10,758 bases of DNA from Fischerella sp. (GTDB lineage: Bacteria; Cyanobacteriota; Cyanobacteriia; Cyanobacteriales; Nostocaceae), in the NCBI GenBank assembly GCA_026419705.1, contig JANZYY010000129.1:1-10758 (forward strand). Reading direction: 5' to 3'. The stretch's first letter is position 1. Each line of letters starts with the position of its first letter. This document shows, one piece after another, positions 1-6,066 of the stretch. Made by a program: the position numbers and the translations under genes. Below the pieces are notes generated by a model. It saw nothing but the letters and a program-made list of their open reading frames with translations. It was not told the origin of the DNA and did no database searches.

Positions 1-592
1 CCTTCTTACCTGCTTTGCCTGCAAAAGATTGTATGGGCTGATACGGACTACCATCTACACTGAGGATTTGGTCACCTACTTGTAAGCCGGCTTCCGCACC
101 GGGACTTTTGTCCAGAATGGAACTGACAAAGGTTTTGCCATTGATGGTTTTAGTGAATACACCGATACCACTGTATTCTATTTTGCCTTTGGGAAAAAAT
201 TTGGTGATTTCCTTTTGTAACTCGCTGCTCCTGGGTACAAAAATGCCTAAAATCTGGTAATAAGCTGGGTCATCTTGAGTATAAAAGCGGGTGTGAGAAG
301 TTTTCAATTCAGCCAGCATCTGGTTAATGGCGATCGCGAATTCTTTGTTTGATTTGCTTTGCGTTGCTGGGGATTGATACTTTTCACGCATTGCTTTCCA
401 ATCTACCCCGTTGAACTTGGGGTCATAAAAATTCTCATTGACGGTTTGCCAAACTTGTTCAAAAATTTTAGTCTCGGGTCTAGCCAGTATCTTAGGTAGG
501 GGAGTTGTCAACCAAACCAGGAACAAAACTGAGCAACTTATCAGCATTACCGCAGCGAACCTAAGTAACTGAGACAGTTTCGGTTTTTTCAT
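1..592 (-). CDS. S41 family (carboxy-terminal processing type) peptidase, N-terminal part, cut by window edge
   Basis: The frame is open from an ATG at 592 to the window edge (197 codons, no stop seen). It is preceded by a good ribosome binding site (AGGAGA, about 598-603). Residues 11-29 are a hydrophobic export or anchor segment. It contains L-I-S-C at 17-20, which could be a lipobox, but hydrophobic residues continue past the Cys, so an uncleaved anchor is equally likely. Residues 41-110 resemble the helical N-terminal region of S41 peptidases (IFEQVWQTVNENFYDP, then KTSHTRFY). Residues about 140-185 form a PDZ domain, with SGIGV, then SPGAEAGLQVGDQILSVDG. In this family the PDZ domain feeds substrate C-termini to a Ser/Lys catalytic domain, which would lie beyond base 1 and cannot be checked. 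The likely site of action is periplasmic or lumenal. It is transcribed away from egtC, so the two genes share a promoter region but need not share a function. Confidence 0.85.
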   Translation of the reverse strand, partial: MKKPKLSQLLRFAAVMLISCSVLFLVWLTTPLPKILARPETKIFEQVWQTVNENFYDPKFNGVDWKAMREKYQSPATQSKSNKEFAIAINQMLAELKTSHTRFYTQDDPAYYQILGIFVPRSSELQKEITKFFPKGKIEYSGIGVFTKTINGKTFVSSILDKSPGAEAGLQVGDQILSVDGSPYQPIQSFAGKAGKK

Positions 593-871
593 TTTCGTCT
601 CCTTTGGCGTCGAGGTGCAGCGGAGCGGCTTGTCACAAGAAATTGCTGATGAAAATTCTTTGCTTTTAGTTCCCCACTTGCAATGACATTTAGTATTGGT
701 TGAACTTGATGACGATATGTCATTGATACAGCAGTTTTCAACAAGTAAGCTGTACGAACGAGCAATTAAGCGATCGTGACAACAAAGAAATTCATATAAT
801 CATATAATTTTCAAGGAATTCTCACCTTCAAAATTTAATCTCTACAATTATTGGGAGTCCATTCCTGAAAA
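593..871. promoter_or_regulatory. Divergent intergenic region between the S41 peptidase and egtC
   Basis: This 279-base AT-rich stretch has no convincing gene. Two TATAAT hexamers lie at 795-800 and 803-808, about 65-77 bases before egtC. Either could be a -10 box for the plus strand, but I see no well-spaced TTGACA-like -35 box. An exact 8-base inverted repeat, CAATGACA (681-688) and TGTCATTG (718-725), has a 29-base spacer. A smaller nested pair, ATGAC/GTCAT, lies at 709-723. These could be operator half-sites or a hairpin. The promoter reading is inference. Confidence 0.4.
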
Positions 872-1660
872 ATGTGTCGTTTATTAGCTTACCTCGGTTC
901 ACCAGTGTCTCTAGAAACTCTGTTGTACGAACCAGAGCACTCGCTGGTAGCTCAGAGCTATCAACCCCGCGAAATGCTGTCTGGCGTTGTTAACGCTGAT
1001 GGCTTTGGTATGGGTTGGTATCATGTTCAAAAAGATACCGAACCTTTTATTTACAAAAATACGTTTCCGATTTGGAATGATATCAATTTACCCAGTCTCA
1101 GCCGCTATGTGGAATCGGGGTGTGTACTTTCTTACGTTCGCAGTGCTACACCAGGTCAAACACTAGATTTTAGTAACTGCCAACCATTTCAGTATCAACG
1201 TCTGTTATTCACTCACAATGGTCGCATTGACAAATTTCGGCAGACGCTATATCTACCAATTCGCAAACTTCTAAGTGATGAAATATATCGATGGGTAAAT
1301 GGAAGTACTGATTCAGAGCATATTTTTGCTTTGCTGTTGTCTCAGTTGCAAGCAAACCCAGGCAAAAGTCTGGAACAGGCTCTACAAACAATATTGCTAA
1401 AACTAGCAGATATGGCGCAAAGTTACCAAACATACGTATCTGCCAATATAGTTATCAGTGACGGCGATCGCCTGATTGCTTCTCGCTTTAGCAGCACCTC
1501 ACCTGCTCCTTCTCTTTATTGGACAGCTAACGATCCGACTTTTCCCAAAGCTGTCATTATTGCCTCAGAACCTCTGTTTGCAGGTAGTTGGACTTCTTGC
1601 CCAGAAAACAGCATTATCAGTGTCGGAGCTGGCTGTGATCTTAAAATTGAGCGAATCTAA
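872..1660 (+). CDS. egtC: EgtC, gamma-glutamyl-hercynylcysteine sulfoxide amidohydrolase (class II glutamine amidotransferase fold)
   Basis: This 262-residue protein begins Met-Cys-Arg-Leu-Leu-Ala-Tyr. That is the class II (Ntn) amidotransferase signature in which Cys2, exposed by Met removal, is the nucleophile. The requirement for Cys2 fixes the start at 872, although the nearest purine-rich stretch (GGGAG, 853-857) lies 14 bases away, unusually far. Other family features are VNADGFGMGWY (about residues 41-51), SYVRSATPG (about 88-96) and FTHNGRI (about 113-119). In ergothioneine synthesis EgtC hydrolyses the gamma-glutamyl bond of the EgtB product, releasing hercynylcysteine sulfoxide. The egtB and egtD genes downstream on the same strand separate it from generic YafJ/GAT-II relatives, which share the fold. 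Its 3' end overlaps the chosen start of egtB by 26 bases, suggesting translational coupling. Confidence 0.9.
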   Translation: MCRLLAYLGSPVSLETLLYEPEHSLVAQSYQPREMLSGVVNADGFGMGWYHVQKDTEPFIYKNTFPIWNDINLPSLSRYVESGCVLSYVRSATPGQTLDFSNCQPFQYQRLLFTHNGRIDKFRQTLYLPIRKLLSDEIYRWVNGSTDSEHIFALLLSQLQANPGKSLEQALQTILLKLADMAQSYQTYVSANIVISDGDRLIASRFSSTSPAPSLYWTANDPTFPKAVIIASEPLFAGSWTSCPENSIISVGAGCDLKIERI

Positions 1661-2930
1661 TTTCAAACATGCAATTGCTCGCGCCTTTATTCAATGTCGT
1701 ACTAAAACTCTCGCCTTGTTTGAGGGTATAGATGAAGCTACCTTTTACCGTCAAGCTCACCCTGACTTTAGTCCTGTTGGTTGGCACTTGGGACACATTG
1801 CTTACACTGAGTCTTTGTGGCTACTAGAGCGCAGTGCAGGTTTACCCTGTATGTTTCCCCAATATCGCAAGCTATTTGCTGCTGATGGTTTACCCAAACG
1901 CGATCGCGTCAAATTACCCAAATTACAAGAAATTCGTTATTACCTAGACACAGTCAGAGAAAAAGTCTTGGATTATTTAGAAGTAGCTAATTTAGAAACA
2001 CAAGAACCTCTTTGCCACTTTTTAATTCAACACGAAAGCCAGCACAGTGAGATTATTACGTTTTTGTTGGAAATATGCAAGCTGGAAGACAGGGAGATCG
2101 GGAGAACCAAAGGTGGGGAGAATTCACCCCTTCACCCCAACCCTGCGGTCAGCCGCCCAGAGGGGGTCTACACCCCATCACCCCATCACCTGGAAGAGAT
2201 GATCCAAATCCCTGCTGGTGAATTTGAAATGGGTAACAATTCAGCAAATGCCTTGGATAATGAGCGTCCGGCGCATTTGGTATACTTGGATACTTACCAG
2301 ATTGATCGTTATCCTGTGACCTGTGGGCAATATCGAACATTTATGACTGCAGGGGGTTATGAAAATTCACAATGGTGGTCAGCAGCAGGTTGGAAATGGC
2401 TGCAAACAGAAAAAGTGACCCAACCCCTCTACTGGCATGACGATCCAGTCTGGGATAATCACCCAGTTTGCGGTGTGAGTTGGTACGAAGCAGAAGCCTA
2501 TGCTCGGTTTGTAGGAAAACGCTTACCTACAGAAGCTGAGTGGGAGAAAGCAGCTAGTTGGGATGCAAAAGTTAATCGTCGCCGCATCTATCCTTGGGGG
2601 GATGAAGAACCAACGTCCAAACATTGCAACTACGATACCAACATCGGCAAGACAACAGCAGTAGATACCTACCCCAGTGGACAAAGTGCTTATGGTTTGT
2701 ACGATACTTTAGGCAATGTCTGGGAGTGGACAGCTACTTGGTTTGATCGCTATGAAGGCTTTCAGTACTACCCTTACATTGGGTACTCACAAGTTTATTT
2801 TGACCACCAACATCGCGTTTTGAAAGGTGGTAGTTGGGCAACTCGTCCTTGGGCGCTACGATGTAGTTTTCGCAATTGGTATCACCCTGGTGTACGCCAG
2901 ATTCTAGCAGGGTTTCGTTGTGCTCTATAG
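1635..2930 (+). CDS. egtB: EgtB, hercynine oxygenase (iron-dependent sulfoxide synthase)
   Basis: EgtB uses Fe(II) and O2 to join hercynine to gamma-glutamylcysteine, giving the sulfoxide that EgtC then trims. I chose the GTG at 1635 because GGAG (1625-1628) lies 6 bases upstream and the 431-residue product matches the usual length. An ATG at 1476 would add 53 residues encoded out of frame inside egtC, and a TTG at 1647 is also possible. Residues about 8-148 form the DinB-like helical domain. The expected three-His iron site is present: H51 in GWHLGH, then H133 and H137 in HESQHSE. Residues about 189-431 form the FGE-sulfatase (formylglycine-generating enzyme-like) domain: IPAGEFEMG, ALDNERPAH, GNVWEWT, RVLKGGSWA, ending AGFRCAL. 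The linker at about 149-188 is odd. It is Pro/His/Gly-rich and encoded by repeat-like DNA (see the repeat entry). Translation is probably coupled to egtC. Confidence 0.92.
   Translation: MILKLSESNFKHAIARAFIQCRTKTLALFEGIDEATFYRQAHPDFSPVGWHLGHIAYTESLWLLERSAGLPCMFPQYRKLFAADGLPKRDRVKLPKLQEIRYYLDTVREKVLDYLEVANLETQEPLCHFLIQHESQHSEIITFLLEICKLEDREIGRTKGGENSPLHPNPAVSRPEGVYTPSPHHLEEMIQIPAGEFEMGNNSANALDNERPAHLVYLDTYQIDRYPVTCGQYRTFMTAGGYENSQWWSAAGWKWLQTEKVTQPLYWHDDPVWDNHPVCGVSWYEAEAYARFVGKRLPTEAEWEKAASWDAKVNRRRIYPWGDEEPTSKHCNYDTNIGKTTAVDTYPSGQSAYGLYDTLGNVWEWTATWFDRYEGFQYYPYIGYSQVYFDHQHRVLKGGSWATRPWALRCSFRNWYHPGVRQILAGFRCAL
2079..2198. repeat. Repeat-like, palindrome-bearing segment inside egtB encoding the interdomain linker
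   Basis: Codons about 149-188 of egtB are compositionally unlike the rest of the gene. A purine-rich part (runs of GGGAG and GGGGAG) is followed by C-rich blocks built on CACCCCATCACCCC. An imperfect palindrome sits between about 2138 and 2167, with CCCTGCGG facing CCGCC-CAGAGGG. Similar GGGGAG...CACCC...CTCCCC material lies outside genes at 7232-7267. The segment keeps the frame, since both flanking domains read through. Insertion of a dispersed repeat is inference. A naturally lengthened linker is the alternative. Confidence 0.5.
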
Positions 2931-2936
2931 CAAATG

Positions 2937-2991
2937 GTTAGTAGTTAGTGGTTAGTGGTAAACAACTAACTACTAACCACTAACCACTAAC
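2937..2991. repeat. Inverted heptamer repeats between egtB and egtD, predicted strong hairpin
   Basis: Seven-base units GTTAGTA, GTTAGTG, GTTAGTG (2937-2957) are mirrored by CTAACTA and CTAACCA units up to 2991. The best register pairs 2944-2959 with 2976-2991 as 16 perfect base pairs around a 16-base loop. A second register pairs the outer left unit with the inner right unit. The hairpin starts 6 bases after the egtB stop and no T-tract follows, so it is not a classical terminator. It could stabilise the egtCB transcript or reduce read-through into egtD. Confidence 0.7.
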
Positions 2992-3149
2992 AAGTCTCTA
3001 CCAAATTAATCAAAAAATCCAAGCAAGCAATCTTAGTATACAGTTAATCTAGCTTAATCTAGCTTAAGCGTGATGCTATCGGATATTGCTTCGTGTTTTA
3101 CTTACCGAGGTTTGGGGGCGTTCCATCAAACCAAGTCAATGGAGGAGTA

Positions 3150-4172
3150 ATGACAGTATCTAAACCTGCCAACAGCAGTGTTAATTCCCAGCACCGCTTG
3201 CAAATACAGCGTTTGCTAGAACCAACTTTGGTTATTTCTTCTGGTACTGGAAGCGATGTGGTCAAGGGACTAACTCAAATACCCAAAACTTTACCACCAC
3301 GTTACTTCTACGATGACCGTGGTTCTAAGTTATTTGAGCAAATCTGTGGGTTGCCAGAGTATTATCTCACACGTACAGAGACAGCAATTTTACAAAAGTG
3401 TGCTGGTGAAATTGCCCAAATCACTGGTGCTTGTGAAATTGTTGAGCTAGGTAGTGGCAGTTCAACTAAAACTCGGATTTTGCTGGATGCGTACCAACAG
3501 CAAGGGCTACCTCTACATTATTTACCGATTGATGTGAGTGCTGGCATACTTGAAAGTAGTGCACTTTCGCTACTAACGGATTATCCTTCATTGCAAGTTT
3601 ATGCACTAGCAGGAACTTATGAATTAGCCCTTTCTCAAATTAAACCCAGCCAATTACCCAGTCGGATGATTTGTTTTATCGGCAGCAGTTTGGGTAATTT
3701 TAATTCGCAAGAGTGTGACGTATTCTTATCTCAGGTTATAGCTGCTTTGCAAGTGGGAGAGTATCTCTTGTTAGGGGTAGACTTGCAAAAACCAAAACAT
3801 ATTTTAGAAGCTGCTTATAGCGATCGCCAAGGTGTAACAGCAGCGTTTAACCTGAATATGCTAGAGCATCTTAATTGGCGATTTGATGGCAATTTTGACA
3901 CTACCCAATTTGAACACTGGGCATTTTACAATGAAGCTGAACATCAAATTGAGATGCACTTGAAGAGTAAGTGTAAGCAATATGTAGAATTAAGAACTCT
4001 CAAACTTCATGTTCATTTTGAATCAGGTGAAACCATTCGTACTGAAATTTCCCGAAAATTCAATCTCCATACCATCCAGCAAGAACTAAAAGCCAAGGGT
4101 TTAGTACCACAAAAAGTGTGGACTGACGAAAAGCAATGGTTTGGTTTGTTACTGTGTCAGTTGCAAGCATAG
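3150..4172 (+). CDS. egtD: EgtD, L-histidine N-alpha-methyltransferase
   Basis: EgtD transfers three methyl groups from S-adenosylmethionine to the alpha-amino group of histidine, making hercynine (histidine betaine), the substrate of EgtB. The ATG at 3150 is preferred over an in-frame ATG at 3093 because GGAGG (3141-3145) lies just upstream and the 340-residue product suits the family. Features include LPPRYFYDDRGSKLFEQI (about residues 48-65) and GLPEYYLTRTE (about 67-77). These typify the EgtD/DUF2260 family, whose second Tyr-rich region helps bind histidine. VELGSGSS (98-105) is the SAM-binding glycine loop, followed by PIDVSAG (126-132), FIGSSLGNF (176-184) and LLLGVDLQKP (about 206-215). 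It lies third in the egtCBD order, after a 219-base gap with a hairpin. Transcription may continue from egtCB or start in the gap (for example near 3030-3120); the sequence does not decide. Confidence 0.92.
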   Translation: MTVSKPANSSVNSQHRLQIQRLLEPTLVISSGTGSDVVKGLTQIPKTLPPRYFYDDRGSKLFEQICGLPEYYLTRTETAILQKCAGEIAQITGACEIVELGSGSSTKTRILLDAYQQQGLPLHYLPIDVSAGILESSALSLLTDYPSLQVYALAGTYELALSQIKPSQLPSRMICFIGSSLGNFNSQECDVFLSQVIAALQVGEYLLLGVDLQKPKHILEAAYSDRQGVTAAFNLNMLEHLNWRFDGNFDTTQFEHWAFYNEAEHQIEMHLKSKCKQYVELRTLKLHVHFESGETIRTEISRKFNLHTIQQELKAKGLVPQKVWTDEKQWFGLLLCQLQA

Positions 4173-4181
4173 CTTGGAATT

Positions 4182-4220
4182 GGGCATTGGGCATTGGTTT
4201 TCTGACAATGCCCTATTGCC
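4182..4220 (+). terminator. Hairpin just after egtD, possible terminator of the egt unit
   Basis: GGGCATTG (4189-4196) and CAATGCCC (4206-4213) pair perfectly around a 9-base loop. Allowing two mismatches, the stem extends to 15 positions (4182-4196 with 4206-4220). It begins 9 bases after the egtD stop. The tract downstream is only moderately T-rich, so termination is likely but not certain. The left arm is itself a duplicated seven-base unit, GGCATTG. Confidence 0.45.
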
Positions 4221-4715
4221 TATTATCTCTTATCCTTCGCCTTTAGGAGCGTGACTCTGCTACACCCGTCTCAAAACCAGATCGTTCTTTAACAGAGATG
4301 CGAGGAATTAACATTACTACCTGAGGCGTGTTGAGTTTTAGGCGATCGCATGGTTGCAATTTTAGCAATTTGGGGTGTAATTTTTGTTCTTGATTATGGA
4401 TAAAGTTAGCGACAAAAAATAGAAACTACATACTTACTTGCGGCAATCAGCCAGAGTTAAAAGTTAAGAATTGCTCTGGACTTTGGACTGTTACTTGTTT
4501 ACTAACCTCATGAAAAAATTTGTGATATGGACATACATCAGCCGACGAATGACTAAGTAATAATGGGTGACATCGATCATACTTTTGCCTATAGATTACA
4601 AATTGATTAAACTATGTCTCAACTTCACAAATACAATTAGGACTTTTGGGCTGGTAAAATTAGTATTTTAATGCTATTATTTCACGCTTTTTTGATTATT
4701 TGCTGATTAAAAAAC

Positions 4716-4730
4716 TTGCCAAAATGGCAA
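4716..4730. promoter_or_regulatory. Short palindrome TTGCCA-AAA-TGGCAA
   Basis: Two exact 6-base half-sites are separated by three A residues, the form of a small dimeric-regulator operator. It is not adjacent to any recognised gene start, so no target can be named, and a match this short can occur by chance. Confidence 0.2.
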
Positions 4731-4792
4731 CACAATCATGATTTATTCAGTTAAATTACAGAAAGATAAATGACTTCAAAGGTGTTGTTATC

Positions 4793-4833
4793 AGAGTGTA
4801 TCACTATCAAAAATATTTTTTGTGTTACACTCT
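4793..4833. repeat. Inverted repeat with an 11-of-12 stem
   Basis: AGAGTGTATCAC (4793-4804) faces GTGTTACACTCT (4822-4833) with one T-T mismatch and a 17-base AT-rich loop containing a T-run. It could be a hairpin in RNA or an operator. Lying about 90 bases before the structured element at 4923, it may belong to the control region of that element. Confidence 0.4.
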
Positions 4834-4922
4834 CTACCCAACTATTTACAAATCAGTAGAAAGCACGTACAAACATGATATACAAACTATTTTTATGTTC
4901 AATAAATATTAATAATTAGATT

Positions 4923-5086
4923 TGACATTTGCCTCAACAGGAATGGCTAATGCGTATTGGCGCTGTTCCACACCTCACCCCCAAAACAAATGGCAGCGTC
5001 TGTATATGTTCCTGTTCGCTTCAGTAAGGCAAATGTCAGAGTGGGAGTAACAAGCGCTTGGTATGCGACTCCCACTCTATATTTTT
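4923..5086 (+). ncRNA. Candidate structured small RNA of unknown family
   Basis: A rod-like fold can be built from three nested perfect or near-perfect helices. P1 pairs TGACATTTGCCT (4923-4934) with 5027-5038, 12 of 12. P2 pairs AACAGGAA (4936-4943) with TTCCTGTT (5009-5016), 8 of 8. P3 pairs GGCGCTG (4959-4965) with CAGCGTC (4994-5000), seven pairs with one G-U. The apical loop (4966-4993) is C/A-rich and unpaired (ACACCTCACCCCC). A separate terminator hairpin with a T-run follows at once (5038-5086), giving the plus strand as the likely sense. The shape recalls long-hairpin regulatory RNAs such as 6S RNA, but I cannot match it to 6S, Yfr1 or another named family. The alternative is a miniature inverted-repeat element with 12-base ends. 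Confidence 0.5.
5038..5086 (+). terminator. Rho-independent-type terminator at the end of the candidate small RNA
   Basis: AGAGTGGGAGT (5038-5048) pairs perfectly with ACTCCCACTCT (5068-5078). ATATTTTT follows directly on the plus strand. On the minus strand no T-run follows the hairpin. It therefore suits a plus-strand transcript better than the hydrolase gene that ends at 5110 on the minus strand, although some effect in both directions is possible. Confidence 0.65.
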
Positions 5087-5109
5087 AAAACTATTTACGG
5101 GATACAAAT

Positions 5110-6045
5110 CTAGCAAAAATTCGTATCTTGCAGAAATTTGAGAACAGCCGCACTTAAAACTTTTGAAGCACCAGTAGAAGCATCATGACAACAGTTTGGC
5201 AAAATTTGCAATCTGGAATTAGGAAGACGTTGATGCAATTTTTCACCATGACTAGCAGGGAACCAACTATCTTGTTCGCCCCATAAAATGAGTGTAGGAC
5301 AATAAATGCTATCGAGCTTGCTTTGAATCTTGCTGAGCAAATTTGGTTTATTAGCTTTAAAATTCTCAATTTCCCGTACCGCGATTTGTACCTCTTCGGC
5401 GACTTTGGTAAGAGTACCAGTGAATTCGATATATGGGTACGTTATCCAGTAAACATCTTCTTGTGTCAGAACTGATGGATCAAATAGTACCTTGCGCCGT
5501 TCAATTGCCATAATTTCTCTGACAAATGGTGCTAGCAGATTTGCTAAACGTAAAGTATCAATTGTTTTCACCACTTCTAGTGGAGTTTGAGCAAGCAATG
5601 ACATTCCCCAATGAGGAAGTTGTTCGGCAAAAATTGGTACATTTACTACTACTAACCGGTCTATTAACTGCGGATTTTCTTGAGCCGAAGCAAGGGCAAC
5701 CAATCCACCCAGTGATTCTGCGACAATTGTAACAGGTTCATCAGTGAGCGACTGAATAATTCGCTCTAATTCGATGACTTGATGACCGTTTTGTTCTCGA
5801 CGAGACAAAGGTTTCTCAGAGAAACCGTAACCTTTTGCATCAAAACAAATTACCCGAAAGTATTTAGATAAAGGCTGGATGATATGTCGCCAATTGTAAC
5901 TCCAGCTACCCATACCATGTAATAAAACAATAGGTCTACCACTACCTATTTCCCCATAAGCAATTCGTACGGGATATCCATGAGCATCAGTAATTATTAG
6001 ACTTTGTCGCCCTTTAGGAAAAGTAACTTGCCACCAATCTTTCAT
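5110..6045 (-). CDS. Alpha/beta hydrolase fold protein
   Basis: This 311-residue protein of the alpha/beta hydrolase (Abhydrolase_1) family has unknown substrate. The oxyanion-hole motif HGMG is at residues 43-46. The strand leading to FDAKGYGFSEKP (about 68-79) is typical of the family. The nucleophile elbow reads A-E-S-L-G, with Ser111 as the probable nucleophile; the first Gly of the usual G-x-S-x-G is replaced by Ala. Asp259 in GEQDSWFP and His287 in CCHDAS complete a plausible triad. There is no signal peptide, so it is probably cytosolic. The ATG at 6045 fits the usual short N-terminal extension before the first beta strand. It lies 21 bases downstream of the DUF4112 gene on the same strand, and the two probably form an operon. 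Esterase, lipase, epoxide hydrolase or haloalkane dehalogenase activity cannot be told apart from the sequence alone. Confidence 0.85.
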   Translation of the reverse strand: MKDWWQVTFPKGRQSLIITDAHGYPVRIAYGEIGSGRPIVLLHGMGSWSYNWRHIIQPLSKYFRVICFDAKGYGFSEKPLSRREQNGHQVIELERIIQSLTDEPVTIVAESLGGLVALASAQENPQLIDRLVVVNVPIFAEQLPHWGMSLLAQTPLEVVKTIDTLRLANLLAPFVREIMAIERRKVLFDPSVLTQEDVYWITYPYIEFTGTLTKVAEEVQIAVREIENFKANKPNLLSKIQSKLDSIYCPTLILWGEQDSWFPASHGEKLHQRLPNSRLQILPNCCHDASTGASKVLSAAVLKFLQDTNFC

Positions 6046-6066
6046 TCGTTTTGTAAATCATTCATC

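Larger units (their letters stand above)
4221..4922. other. Long AT-rich intergenic region without a convincing gene
   Basis: No supported coding gene lies here. On the minus strand a frame stays open for about 60 codons (4243-4425), ending in TAA at 4243-4245. It lacks a good start and I recognise no family, so it may be a gene remnant or chance. From about 4440 the base composition is strongly AT-rich. Two inverted repeats stand out, at 4716-4730 and 4793-4833, and are listed separately. Confidence 0.5.

Noticed and set aside
1476..1634. N-terminal extension of EgtB from the ATG at 1476
   Set aside because: It reads egtC out of frame, is Leu-rich without family likeness, and GTG 1635 has a better ribosome binding site and length.
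4923..5086. Identification as 6S RNA, Yfr1, SRP RNA or tmRNA
   Set aside because: The rod shape recalls 6S and the CACACCTCAC-like loop loosely recalls Yfr1, but sequence, size and arrangement do not match well enough to name any of them; I also found no tRNA-like ends or SRP loop.
5526..5732. Plus-strand 68-codon ORF inside the alpha/beta hydrolase
   Set aside because: It is antisense to the core of a well-supported hydrolase gene.
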